DNA from: Blumeriella jaapii
Lineage: Eukaryota > Ascomycota > Leotiomycetes > Helotiales > Drepanopezizaceae
Reading direction: 5' to 3'
Assembly (NCBI GenBank): GCA_009599575.1
Contig: VWND01000028.1
Coordinates: forward strand, 1-64,000
DNA: 64,000 bases
This document shows positions 43,780 to 55,492 of this stretch, one piece after another. A model generated the notes under the pieces. It was not told the DNA's origin and did not search any database. It saw only the letters and a list, made by a program, of their open reading frames with translations. The position numbers and the translations under genes were made by a program. How positions within the stretch are numbered: position 1 is the stretch's first letter; every line of letters starts with the position of its first letter.

Positions 43780-46570
43780 TTAAAAGAAGTGGGTGTAGAT
43801 CTTGGAGTTCTCATGGACCGGCATTTCCTACACATGGTTAGCAGCGGCACAGTCTCCCAGAGCAACAGGCGTACCATTTTAAAGTTGTTGATCTCCTCCT
43901 TGATTTGCTGCGCAAGCATTGGAGTCAGACGATTGCAGGTAGCGATTTCGCCTCGACGGTCGTACTCTCCGCTGGGCCACGTATCGTGGAACTGGATGCG
44001 AGGGCTGAACGTGGCATTGCGCTTCGTCGCCGTACCTTGGGGAGTGGCCGGCACACTCTTCGAGTCCCCACGGAAACGAACGGCCGACATGAAGTAGTCC
44101 TCTCCCCCCAAGGTGACAGAACCACTCTTCTTGTGCGCATTTTCGTCGTTCGGCGTGGTGGGAGACGCGGATCGAGGAGAGTCGTTGACGTGAGGTATTT
44201 GTGGCAATTGGAAGTTGAGGGCTTTGGGGTCGAGGGGTCGCATGACTGGAGAGGAGTTGCCAGAGTCGGTTCCGGTGCCTGGTTCGTTAGCACGGGTCCA
44301 TCGAGACACGCCGTCTGACTTACGTTTGAGGATGCCCTTTTTCACCGCCGCGAGGACCTCGGCACGCTCCTTCTCCCCTCCCACGATGCTTCTCCTCACA
44401 GCGGAGTTCTCGGTGCTCGCACTACCCAAGCGATCAGCACCAAGGCTGGCCGAGATGCCGGCATCGAAGGAGTTGAGGGCCAATTTGGGGAAGCCAGTCC
44501 CACCCCCAGCCTGATCTTGTGGGCTGACGTTGACATTGACCTTCTCGCGCTCGGCCTCCACCGTCACCATGGAGACCTGAGCCTGGCTGGCTTGAGGCAC
44601 CGCCGAGTCTGCTGCCGGAACGCCGACAACCGACTTGGGTCGGAAGAGCCCAACCAGCGAACGAGTAGACTTCTTCATGCCCTTGCCCATCTTGCGGATC
44701 ATGATCGAGGCGGATGACGCCGTGGATGAGATGGAGAGGTTATCGGTCGAGCCGGTAAAGATGTTGCCTTGTCCCGAATAGATTCCTGATCCGATGCCTC
44801 CGGCCTCCTGCCGTTGCGCAATGCGCAGTTGTTCGGCATCCTGCTCCTCTTGATACTTGTCCTTGCGCGATGGCGCATGGCCGAGCGCCGCCGCATTGGT
44901 GGCCGCCAGATGACTGTTCTCTGCCGACGCTCGTCGCAGCTCGGCAGCGCTACCGAAGGAGAAGGCCCTCCGCAGCCGCGACGTCTTGCTCTTCTTTCCT
45001 TCCTTGTCGTTCAACGCGGCCAATTGCTGAGCCGCGGGGCTGGAAGGACTGTTGACGACCTGCGCCGTGGACGGTCTGGTCGTGTGTGGCGAGGCAGCGG
45101 GGACCGTCGCGGCGAGAGAATCCGTCGCCACCGGGGTCTCGGGGCTCATGGTCATCGGCTTGGACAGAGGAGACGGGGCGATTTTTTTCGCGGCATCGGC
45201 AGACGAAGCTCGAGAGGGGATGTTCACAAGGCGAGGAACATCCGGTTTCGCGGCGTTCGGGTCGAGGGTGGTTCCGGCTGGAGAGGCCGCGGAAGAGGCG
45301 GGAGCGGGGCTCGAAGGTGTTTCTCGCTTAGCCGCCTGAACCACTAGGGATTAGCGAGATGAAACCCCAAACAATGTCATGGGGGAGAGATGAGAGGCAG
45401 GACAACGTCACAACAACCACACGAGGAGCATGATGGGGGATGCATACCGATCCAGGTCGGGAGGACCCACGAGCACTTCGGGTGGAGTTGATGCTGTCGG
45501 TGCTTGCATTCCGGCCGTGGAAAGAAACGGGCGGCACGCCCGACACGGGCGAGCTCCGCAGCGGATGCTGCGGCGGCGGCGGCTGCTGCTGCTGATCAAT
45601 CCTCCCATTTGCACTGCATGATTGGCGTGAACCGTGTTGAAGCAGTCCCTCCGGCTCGGCCGCGTGGTCGGCCACGTCGATGGTGTGAATGCTGCGACGA
45701 CGATACCGCTTGGCTGCATCGGGGCTGGTGGCCGACTTGATCTGCAAATCGTCCACACTGGTGTATCCAGGCGCCAGACCGATGGAGGGTGAGAACTCGG
45801 GCAGCTGCAGGTTGAAGCTCTGAGCCGAGACCGGGCAGTGTCGGTGCGGGCGAGGCGTTCCCGTAGAAGCTCACGACATTGGGCATCGAGGCTCCGGTGG
45901 GGGTCGATGCCTGCGGGCTCGCGGTCGACTCGTTACGACGATTGTTCGGGCGACGGTATCGATCCGGGGAGGTCTTCAACGGAGACGCGGTGGCCGGCAG
46001 GGCCAGGGCTTGGAGCGAGCCGGAGCCCAGCACGACCGAATGGGGTCTCGCGGCACCCACGGCGACCCGGGCGGCGGTCCCGGTGATGACCGAGTCATCC
46101 TTGCTGCCCGCCCGGAGGCTCAAGGCCGACGAGACCTCCGACGACGACGAGGACGACGAGGTCGAGACGGAGAGGGGCGGCGGGTATCGTGAGCGCGCCG
46201 GGCCCGCCTGGCCGCCGGGGGGCATGGGGCCCGGGGCCGAGGAGGTTCTCTGGTCTGCTCGGAGATGGGGACCTGGTTTCTGGGCCGGCGTCGCGAGATT
46301 GGGGGTGCTGGTGAAGGCGTATGTGGGGATGGGGGCCACCGCAGCAGGTCCTCGATAGGCCGAGATGCCCATCACACTGCCCACCCCATGGACGCTGTGA
46401 CGCTGCAGCGGCTGTGGATTGGCGGGAAACTGGGGGTGGTGGTGGTGGTGATGGTGGTGGGACTGGGCCTGCGAGGCGTTCGGGAGGATGGCTGAGGCCG
46501 AGGAGGGGCGGGTTTGCAGCATCGTGAGGGAGTTGGGCTGTTGGGGGTAAGCCTGAACCAACGCAGCCAT
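43780..46570 (-). CDS. BNI4: Bni4-like scaffold protein (PP1-targeting, septum/chitin)
   Basis: Bni4 tethers chitin synthase and the PP1 phosphatase Glc7 to septins at the neck or septum. Exons by eye: 46570-45875, 45819-45448, 45335-44324, 44278-43875, 43827-43780; 843 residues. The start MAALVQAYPQQPNSLTMLQ fits fungal homologues. Most of the protein is Ser/Pro-rich and disordered, with blocks MPNVV, FNLQLPEFSP, PGYTSVDDLQ, SRLRRAFSFGS, VLAAVKKGILKR and SGNSSPVMRPLDPKALN. The conserved C-terminus is rebuilt by the last intron: FSPRIQFHDTWPSGEYDRR (RIQF is the PP1-docking RVxF-type motif), CNRLTPMLAQQIKEEINNF, then EMPVHENSKIYTHFF and stop. The first intron (45874-45820) is a 55-nt GT-AG stretch lying over sequence that itself reads SFYGNASPAP; without splicing the frame is lost, so it may be a real intron or a one-base insertion near 45835. 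Poly-His (SHHHHHHHH) occurs at residues 37-45. Confidence 0.88.
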
Positions 46571-47351
46571 GCTGTGGTGTCAAGACGGGGGGAAGGGCGA
46601 GGTGGAGATCGAAGGATCGACGCCTCGGGGTATGGTCAGGGGTTCATGCGCGTCGAAGAGGCGGTTCGTGTCAGCGAAAGAGAATCGAGATCTGCCGGCC
46701 ACATCGCCTGTTAGCATCGTGTGGTTTGGTGTGCTGGCCCAGCGCGCGCGTCGATGGATGGATGAATGGAAGGATGGAAGGATGGGGCACGCCTCTCACG
46801 CACCTTGGAAAGGGGGTGTGCCAAAGAACGAGCACGCAAGCAAGTAAGTAGAGTAAGTATTAGGCAAGGGGGAGGTCCAGATCAACACGAGTGAACGGTT
46901 GAGCGGAGTCGAATCGAAGACGGACGCCGGCGACCAGGGAAGAGTTGCGTGTTGTTTTCGCCGCGAGTGTCTGTTCTCGGGGCAAGCGCAGGCCCTCTCG
47001 GCGTGGACGCTGTGTCGGTCCGGGCGAAGGGAGGGTGAATGGGGTGAATGGGGTGAATGATGAATCTGCCTCCGTCACCACCACCACACACGATGAGCCC
47101 GCACACCACCCGCCGCAATGGGCCGAATTCCGGATCCGCGTCGCGTGTGTCCTGTCTGCGAAGCTTCCCAGCAGACGTCCGACGTGTACTGGATGGGCGG
47201 CAGGCCGTTCGGGGGGTCGCAATGAAGTCGTGGGCGTGGGCGTGGGCGTGGTCGTGATCGTGGTCGTCGTCGTGGTCGTCGTCGTTGCAGAAAGCGAGGG
47301 TGGAGAGGGTGGGAACAGGAATGGGGAGAGGAATGTTTTTTTTTGTTTTTC

Positions 47352-47353
<2 letters not shown>

Positions 47354-47393
<40 letters not shown>
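47354..47393. repeat. Poly-G homopolymer (about 40 nt)
   Basis: About 40 uninterrupted G; a second run of about 22 lies at 47620-47643. Confidence 0.93.
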
Positions 47394-47394
<1 letters not shown>

Positions 47395-47705
47395 GTGTTT
47401 TCGTTTTTGTTTTTGCTCCTGTTGTTGTTTTTGTTTTCGGTTTCGGCCGGGCGGACCACCACACGGGACACGGGAACGAGAGAAAGACGGCAAGCAATGG
47501 CGACGACGAGAAGGAAAGCGAAGACGATGGGAGCCGACGGAGTGACGTTGCGAACGCGTGTCGTCAAGCGTCGCTCGCGATGCGGTCCTGAGACTGAGAC
47601 CAGAGTGTGGGTGTGTGGTGGGGGGGGGGGGGGGGGGGGGGGGGAGAATGGAAGGGAGAGGAGGAGGGAGAGAAAGAAGGACGAAGGACGGGAGGGGGGA
47701 GGGAG

Positions 47706-47812
47706 AGTGGAGTGGAGTTGGGTGGAGTGGAGCGGAGCGGAGTGGAGTGGAGTGGAGTGGAGTTGGGTTGGGTTGGGTTGAGCTGAGTTGAGCTGAGTTG
47801 AGTTGAGTTGTT
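47706..47812. repeat. GGAGT/GGGTT/TGAGT pentamer array
   Basis: Tandem GTGGA units grade into GGGTT and then TGAGC/TGAGT pentamers, about twenty units. Confidence 0.9.
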
Positions 47813-48284
47813 GCTCTGGGACTGTACTGTGTACAGTACTGGCTGGAGTCCTGCACTGTACATACTGTACTGTGTTTTCCCCCAAGGTCGTGCATCGCCG
47901 CCCAGCCAGCGCTCTGGTCTGAGGACATGAGGACAGGCGGCCAGAGCGACGCGGCCCGGGCTAAGCGGAAAGGGGGATGGGGGATGCCGTCTCCACCCTG
48001 GTGGGACAGCGTCGACCCTGCGAAGTGTATTCGCGTCGATGGCATGTACACCATACTGTGTACAGTACGTACAGTGCGGCATGTATGTACTGTGTGTATA
48101 TATACACACACACATCTCTATGTTTAGGCGTGTGCATGCCCTGCACTGGCGAATGTGAAACGGCATGAATCTCTGTTCATTTCACATGAAAAGGGCGCGG
48201 CTGTGAACCTTGACCACGGACCGATGCATCACGGTTGACTCTCTTCGCATCGACGGTGCTGTGTACTGTACTGAACATTTTGAT

Positions 48285-48465
48285 ATGACCCGTATACTGC
48301 GGGTAGTAAGGTATACTGCGGGTAGTATACTGCATGTAATAAGGTATAATGCATATAGTAAGATATACGGCATGTAGTAATATATACGGCATTTGTTGAG
48401 AAATACGGCACATAGTAAGATATACGGCATATAGTAAGATACACGGCATACCATCAAGATACTGA
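48285..48465. repeat. Degenerate tandem repeat, unit about 19-20 bp
   Basis: About nine diverged copies of a unit like ATACGGCATATAGTAAGAT, the first ones with ATACTGCGGGTAGTA in place of ATACGGCATATAGTA. Confidence 0.85.
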
Positions 48466-50520
48466 CTGCTACGTACTCTGCACTGTACTGTACTGTATGT
48501 ATGTACATATGTTGGTACATAAAGTACAGTACCTACAATACATGCTGTCCTGTAGCACATACAATACATAAGCACAACTCTCCTCCCCCCTCCCCCTTCC
48601 CGCCTCGTGTTCTCTTCACTTCCCCCCTCCCCCCCTCCCCCTCCCCTGCGCCATCAAAGTTCATGCCAACACGATACCTTCCTCCCTTCCCCAATCCACT
48701 CCGATCTATTGAGCGGGGCCACGACTCCCCCACCGCCCATCGTCTTGTTTCCCCTCCACGGCCGCCTCTTCAGGGCTGGTGTCGCCTTCGCAGGCGCACC
48801 CTCGCCGACCCAGAACCCTAACCGATGTTTGCTTTATCCAGGGGGAGGGGGGGGATATCATGTCCATACGAATCCGGAGATGCGGTTGGTACTGTACACA
48901 GTACAGTACAGCACTACAGCACCATACATACAGACAGCACATTACATTACATTACATCGGTACGAAGGAGATAAAGTCAAACGGCATAGAGCTTCGGGAG
49001 GCGGGAGTCACAGTTAAAACAGCCGGCCCGAGCTTGCGTTTCCACAGCTGTGTGTGGTGATTACAGTACCGTACCGTGTGTACCGATACAGACCGTACCG
49101 TACCGTGCAGTATGTACTGTATTGTATTATACAGTACATGTCGGGGGAGACCGGGCGTCTGTCTGTGATGGAGGCCATCATGAACTCCACGCCCACCACT
49201 TCGATCCATCCGGCAACATGAGGTGTTGTGCACCACCCCAAGTCATGCCCACCCGTGTGTGGCATAGACGAATCAAGGTTCTCTTCTGCTCTGCTCAAGT
49301 CTTGGTCGACTTTACTTCACACAGGCACGGGGACGCGCAGGACGGCGCGTGGCATTCTGCATTCCATGGAGCCGACGCCCCCTTTTGATGTTTGGTAGAG
49401 AGGATGTGGGTGGCAGTACATCATCGCACTGTGTTTATCTACCGTACTATGTACAGTGCAGTGCGGTGCGGTGCGGTGCGGTACGCTACCTGTGGCCATG
49501 CCCACCCATCATGGCCTATCGCTGCACCTTTGGTTTCGGACACACATGCAAAGCCGCATCTGCTGTGAACGTTCTCCGTACGCATACACCGTACGCATAC
49601 ACAGTCCTGCACACAGTCCTTGGGTGAAATCAAACACGATGTATTCTTCTGGTCCGTGCGCCGACCCCGGATGTGCTTGCTGATGCCGATCGAGCACCTT
49701 GCAAAACACATCCTACCTACAGTACAGTACTTTAATCAGGCACCACGCACCGTACCGTGCCGTACAGGCACAGTACAGTACCTAAGTATCGTATCCCGCC
49801 CGTCTCGCCTGCGAAGTCCTCGTCTTGAACAACCTCGCACCTCGAGCGGCAGCCAAAGAAGCAGCACGGAAGGCTATCCTATCGCGCGTATGCAAAACAC
49901 TCTTGATTCCACAGTACAGTACATACAATACAGTACCTACAATTTGTCTGTGCGTGATTTCCGCTCGCAATCCAGCGCTGTCCGTTTCATAAGAGAATAT
50001 CGACGGAGCCAAAAGACCATCCATTACATACATACTGTACATATAGTACATACTGTACATACATACTGTCTTCCACCCGTGGCTGTTGCAGCCGTAACTT
50101 TCCGGCTATTTTTAACCCAAAATCCAAATCCCATGTTTTTGGTTTCTGCTTTCACTGTACACACTGTACACACACAGAGTACAAGGTGTGTCGCATGGCA
50201 AAATGTGATTTCACACCGCTGTGTGCGTGGTGCGCTGTCCGATAGTATATCATAAACCCCCCCCCCCCTCACCCCCCTTCCCTTCCCCTATTGCTGCGAC
50301 GAGAGGTTATAGAAGCGCCGAAAACTTTATGTACACCGAACAAAGGTTGTGCGGTAAACGCTTACGCGTATTGTATTGTGCTGTGCTGTGCTGTGCTATG
50401 CTATGCTGTACTGTACTGTACTGTATGTACCTTGTACGTGCGGTATACAGTACTTCTTGTTTCGACGCGCCTTGGATTTAAACTCGAATTGCTTATTGAC
50501 AACACGTGATATTCCGTCAA

Positions 50521-50640
50521 GGATACAGTACAGTTCAGTCCAGTCCAGTACAGTCCAGTACAGTCCAGTCCAGTCCAGTCCAGTCCAGTCCAGTCCAGTC
50601 CAGTCCAGTCCAGTCCAGTCCAGTACTGTACAGTACGGTG
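50521..50640. repeat. (CAGTC)n array with GTAC ends
   Basis: About twenty CAGTC units bounded by CAGTA units at both sides; it looks like a GTAC pentamer that drifted to CAGTC and then expanded. Confidence 0.92.
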
Positions 50641-50754
50641 ATACATACAACCAATACCGAAAAGAGCCGTGTTCGAAACGTAGAAAATCAAGGCCACAGC
50701 TCGCATTTTTATAGTATATGGAAGGGAAAGAAGAACCGGGAAATAGTAGATTTA

Positions 50755-50755
50755 T

Positions 50756-50787
<32 letters not shown>

Positions 50788-50790
50788 TTG
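50755..50790. repeat. (TAG)n microsatellite
   Basis: About eleven GTA/TAG triplets. Confidence 0.92.
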
Positions 50791-51619
50791 ATTTATTCAA
50801 GTGCTGAACCTTGGATTAGGAGAATACTCGCTCTGAGAACTAGCCCTTGGCCTCCGGTGGTGTCTGGGTAATCGTCGGCAAGAGGCAGTACAGTATAGCA
50901 TAGTATATCGTACAGTGCTGTACAGTGCTGTACTGTACTGTAAGATCAAACGATATGAATGGATGAAGAAGTGCATTTCATGGCATGGGTTAAAAACATA
51001 TGAAAAAGGATTTTTTTGTGTAGTACTGTACACAGCACTGCATGTACAGTACAGTACAAGGTATTTTGCGGTTACTGTAGTGCGCAAACCCAGGCTCTAT
51101 TGGTGCTGATCAGACATGTGGTATTCTTACATACAGTACAGTGTGTTATGTACATACAGTACAGTATATATATACAGTACAGCACGTCTTACTCCCTCCC
51201 TCTCCTTTGAATAAAGGTACAGTCAGATCCCTTTATGGGAAAGCTTCACCGCCCAATCTACCGCCTGCCTACTCAAGTGTAATCACGTGGCAGTACTGTT
51301 TAACAACCTGTTGGTTCTCTTCGAGCGTCGAGCACCGCTTGACAGCGTCGATACCACGCATCGTACTGTACAAAGCTTCCTTTCTTCGTTTGAGACCGCT
51401 TTCCAAGCTTTAAAATCATGTGTCGAAGTCGTACGTACAGATGTGGTTATATGCGTCGCCTTACGTTGCATTGGACGCAATTCTGCCCGCCTCTCCCTCA
51501 CGTGATGGAAACGTGCTCGATCGTTCATAATAATAGGTCAATTCCTTGGGTTGAAGACCCTCTGCCAATCCTCAGTCGTGGCAGGGATCTTATCTTTATC
51601 CAGGGGGGGGCTAGAAGTA

Positions 51620-52987
51620 ATAGTGGGCTGCCTTCCCACATTTATTCTGCGGGCACTCGAATAATGTGGGGGAAAGCAAGTGTCCCACTGCATCCAAGTG
51701 TCCCATCTCAGTTCATGATTTTTTACGATCGCATTTTATATTAAAACACCACCAACGCCAGATATTTAATTACACTAAGTTAAATTATAATAAAAACAAG
51801 CAGTTATTTTCAGATTTTGAATTAAAAAGTTAAATTTTATTAATAGAAACTAATTTAAATAAGTGTTTTGTACGCATTTTCAATTTTTTCTTCGCTTTTT
51901 CGCTTTTAGAAAGCCTATTTACATTTGTTTGCAATTAAAATATTATATATAATAATTCAGATTAACTTTTTTAATCGGTTATAAGCTATTCGATAATTAT
52001 AAAAGCTTTATTAAGCTCGCGTTTTATTATATATCAAGATTTTCGGCCAAAAAAATGCAATTTATTATTTTTAATACGATTTTTTTTTTTGTTTTTTACA
52101 GCTTTATTGCTTTTACAATTTAAAATCCAAGGCTCGTAAGCAGCTTCTTTTACTTATTATACGCTTAAGCAAAAGCTTTTCGCAAAACTAACGGTGTTGT
52201 TTTTTTACCTTTTGCCTTTTATTTTTTATTTTTCGAATATAAATATTATACCGATATTTAAAAGCTGAAAAGCATATATAAAGTAGCTAGAAAGCTAAAG
52301 AAAATATAAGGTTTATTTAGTTTTAATAAAAGTATATTGTATTTATACGATTCGTAGCCGTTTAATTAATACAATTTCTGATTGGAAATACGTAAAAAAA
52401 CGATTTAAATTACTTTCACTTAATCAAAAATGAATGTTCCGACGTAAAATTTAATATAATTTCTATAAATTCTATTCGAATGCAAGCTAAACTACTTTTT
52501 CTTCAGTTTATTATAATAAAATAACTGGCGTTGGAAGTATTTTAATTTAAAATGCGATTATAAAAAATAACAAATTAAAACAAAACATTTCGTTTCGTAA
52601 CTTTTAATTAATAAAAATAGAACTTTTAACTTATAATTTAATAATAGCTTTCTGTTTTTATTATTTATCAATTTATTATAATTAAATATCTGGCGTTGAT
52701 AATGTTTTTATACAAAATGCGATAATTAAAAATAGAAACTTTAACGAAAATATATAATTTAACAACTTTTAATTAATAAAAATGAAATTTTTATTTTAAA
52801 ATCTAAAAATAGCTTCCAGTTTTTATTACCCTTTCAATTTGGCGTAATTAAATAATAATGTTTTAATATGAAATGCTATCGTAAAAAATCATAAACTGAG
52901 ATGGGACACTTGGATGCAGTGGGACACTTGCTTTCCCCCACATTATTCGAGTGCCCGCAGAATAAATGTGGGAAGGCAGCCCACTAT
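51620..52987. mobile_element. Terminal-inverted-repeat element, copy 1 (complete, 1.37 kb)
   Basis: The ends are inverted repeats of about 125 bp (51620-51744 and 52863-52987), nearly identical, starting ATAGTGGGCTGCC and flanked by TA on both sides (51618-51619 and 52988-52989), which fits a TA target duplication of the Tc1/mariner kind. The outer 90 bp are of balanced composition, contain a CCCACATT...AATGTGGG hairpin and two AAGTGTCCCA direct repeats. The inside is extremely AT-rich and has several related blocks around TGGCGTTG/GGCGT followed by an ATGCGAT or ATGCTAT box. No transposase reading frame remains, so it is non-autonomous or destroyed by RIP. Confidence 0.85.
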
Positions 52988-54206
52988 TACAGTAACAGCA
53001 CGAATCAGAAAAACGCCCAGATATAGAGTTAACAATGCTTTCTTTCCCCTACCAAATTGGAATTTCTGTAGCACGCAGCTGAAAGTCAAAACAAATGGAC
53101 TTGTCTCTTGCTCTTACCATGCAGCACAGCAGTTATATCTGTCAAGCTTTCTCCCTCCCAAACAGTCACTCAAACACGCATCTTCATCTCCAACTCCCCC
53201 CGCCAAAAGCAGCTTCGTTTTTTTTTCGTTTTGATTGCGGCCACCCGCGCGGGCCTTGCTCAAACCAGCTCTTCTGCAGATCCTGGCTGCATCATCGCAG
53301 ACACCGTCCGTCGACGCACCGCCGCCCAATAGCAACCCCCTTCCCGATTGTGTACAGGGCAACGACGGGCGTGATTGCGATCGCGGGCGAGCAAGCGATC
53401 CAGTCCGCAGCAGTTCACTTTTTATTTTTGCCTTAACCATCCAGAGGCTCGCGTACCGAGTCCCACGTTCCCAAAGATAGGTAGTTTCTGGCCCTTGCAT
53501 GTGCTTCTTGCGGCTCAAACGCCCCCCTATCCTTTTGGGGGACGGGGAGAAGGATGTTGTGTTTCATTCCCTTTTCCGTCGCCGTTTCTATTCCTGTTTC
53601 TCTCCGTCGTTTCTCAAAGATTAATACGGTGTTGCAAACCGAAGCGTATGGTATGAACTGTATAAGACAGTCCTGACAGTACCTACCTACAGTACGCACG
53701 AGCGTGATAAATCGACGCCATACCTCTGTGTGTACCTGTACCTGACTCTCTCCCGAAGTGAGGATGCCCCGATGTCGATCTCCCACCGCCCTTCTTTTCG
53801 TATGAAACGGAATCCGTACTTTTGCATTTATATCACGGAAGATCTTTCCCAGTAAAGCCCTTCTTTTTCTCTACGCCTTTGAATAAAGCAAAAAAAAAAA
53901 AGTACTAAAAAAAAAAAAGGGGGGGGGGGGGGGGTTTGTTTTCAAAAGCAAGCTGCATCTACGCACAGCATATTCATCCCAGTATCGTATCGCACAGCAC
54001 AGCACAGTACAGTCGATCCCCAAAACTCTTCCCGCATCGACTTTTCGTCACACAGGCCCTGTATCCATCCATCCATCCATCCATGCTCTTCTTGCCTCCA
54101 CTTTTCCCGAACCAAAAATCATTCATTCCCCCCCCCCCTAGGAAAATCCATCCACAGACCCCCGGAGGGGTTCCGGTTTGTTTTCCTTGCTTTTCCTGAA
54201 GGCTTA
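52988..54206. other. Unique DNA between the two TIR elements
   Basis: About 1.2 kb of normal base composition; no supported gene. Poly-A (about 53889-53900, 53907-53918) and poly-G (53921-53934) tracts and GTAC pentamers (about 53675-53697, 54000-54014) occur. Confidence 0.5.
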
Positions 54207-54466
54207 ATAGTGGGCTGCCTTCCCACATTTATCCTGCGGGCACTCGGATAATGTGGGGGAAAGCAAGTGTCCCACTGCATCCAAGTGTCCCATCTCAGTT
54301 TATGATTTTTTACGATCGCATTTTATATTAAAACATTATCAACGCCACATATATAATTACACTAAGTTAAATTATAATAAAAACAAGCAGTTATTTTCAG
54401 ATTTTAAATTAAAAAATTAAATTTTATTAATAGAAACTAATTTAAATAAGTGTTTTGTACGCATTT

Positions 54467-54497
<31 letters not shown>

Positions 54498-55492
54498 CGC
54501 TTTCAGAAAGCCTATTTACATTTGTTTGCAATTAAAATATTATATATAATAATTCAGATTAACCTTTTTAATCGGTTATAAGCTATTCGATAATTATAAA
54601 AGCTTTATTAAGCTCGCGTTTTATTATATATCAAGATTTTCGGCTAAAAAAATGCAATTTATTATTTTTAATACGATTTTTTTTGTTTTACAGCTTTATT
54701 GCTTTTACAATTTAAAATCCAAGGCTCGTAAGCAGCTTCTTTTACTTATTATACGCTTAAGCAAAAGCTTTTCGCAAAACTAACGGTTTTCTTTTACCTT
54801 TTGCCTTTTGTTTTTTACTTTTCGAATATAAATATTATACCGATATTTAAAAGCTGAAAAGGATATATAAAATAGCTAGAAAGCTAAAGAAAATATAAGT
54901 TTTATTTAGTTTTAATAAAAGTATATTGTATTTGTACGATTCGTAGCCGTTTAATTAATACAATTTCTGATTGGAAATACGTAAAAAAACGATTTAAATT
55001 ACTTTCATTTAATCAAAAATAAATGTTCCGACGTAAAATTTAATATAATTTTTATAAATTCTATTCGAATGCAAGCTAAACTTACTTTTCTTCAGTTTAT
55101 TATAATAAAATAACTGGCGTTGGAAGTTTTTTAATTTAAAATGCGATTATAAAAAATAACAAGTTAAAACAAAACATTTCGTTTCGTAACTTTTAATTAA
55201 TAAAAATAGAACTTTTAATTTATAATTGCATAATAGCTTTCTGTTTTTATTTTTTATTAATTTATTATAATTAAATATCTGGCGTTGATAATGTTTTTAT
55301 ACAAAATGCGATAATTAAAAATAAAAACTTCAACGAAAATATTTAATTTAACAACTTTTAATTAATAAAAATGAAATTTTTATTTTAAAATCTAAAAATA
55401 GCTTCCAGCTTTTATTACCTTTCAATTTGGCGTAATTAAATAATAATGTTTTAATATGAAATGCTATCGTAAAAAATTATAAACTGAGATGG
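54207..55492. mobile_element. Terminal-inverted-repeat element, copy 2, split by LTR insertion
   Basis: Same sequence as 51620-52987 in the same orientation, preceded by TA (54205-54206). Its right inverted repeat stops after AAACTGAGATGG at 55492, exactly where an LTR begins, so the missing end should lie beyond the nested LTR elements, outside the window. The internal region has a 30-nt T run (about 54470-54497). Confidence 0.85.

Larger units (their letters stand above)
47820..51370. repeat. Dense field of GTAC pentamer repeats and palindromes
   Basis: More than twenty separate clusters of GTACTGTAC, GTACAGTAC or GTACCGTAC occur in 3.5 kb, for example near 47822-47870, 48055-48080, 48483-48535, 48890-48912, 49065-49137, 49445-49490, 49718-49778, 49913-49935, 50030-50070, 50405-50450, 50890-50942, 51020-51058 and 51130-51182. 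They are interspersed, not one tandem array. Confidence 0.9.
46571..51617. other. Five-kilobase gene-free simple-repeat region
   Basis: No supported gene between BNI4 and the transposon island. 46.6-47.8 kb has a CT/GA bias with two long G runs and GGAGT repeats; 47.8-51.4 kb is peppered with GTAC pentamers and palindromes; 51.4-51.6 kb looks unique. Long open frames in 46.86-48.1 kb are produced by the repeats. Confidence 0.6.

Noticed and set aside
46860..48111. Open frames of 270-410 codons on both strands
   Set aside because: They owe their length to poly-G and GGAGT repeats and translate to homopolymeric Gly, Pro or Ser/Thr/His.
48285..48465. Possible CRISPR array
   Set aside because: Units are contiguous and diverged without unique spacers, and the DNA is eukaryotic.
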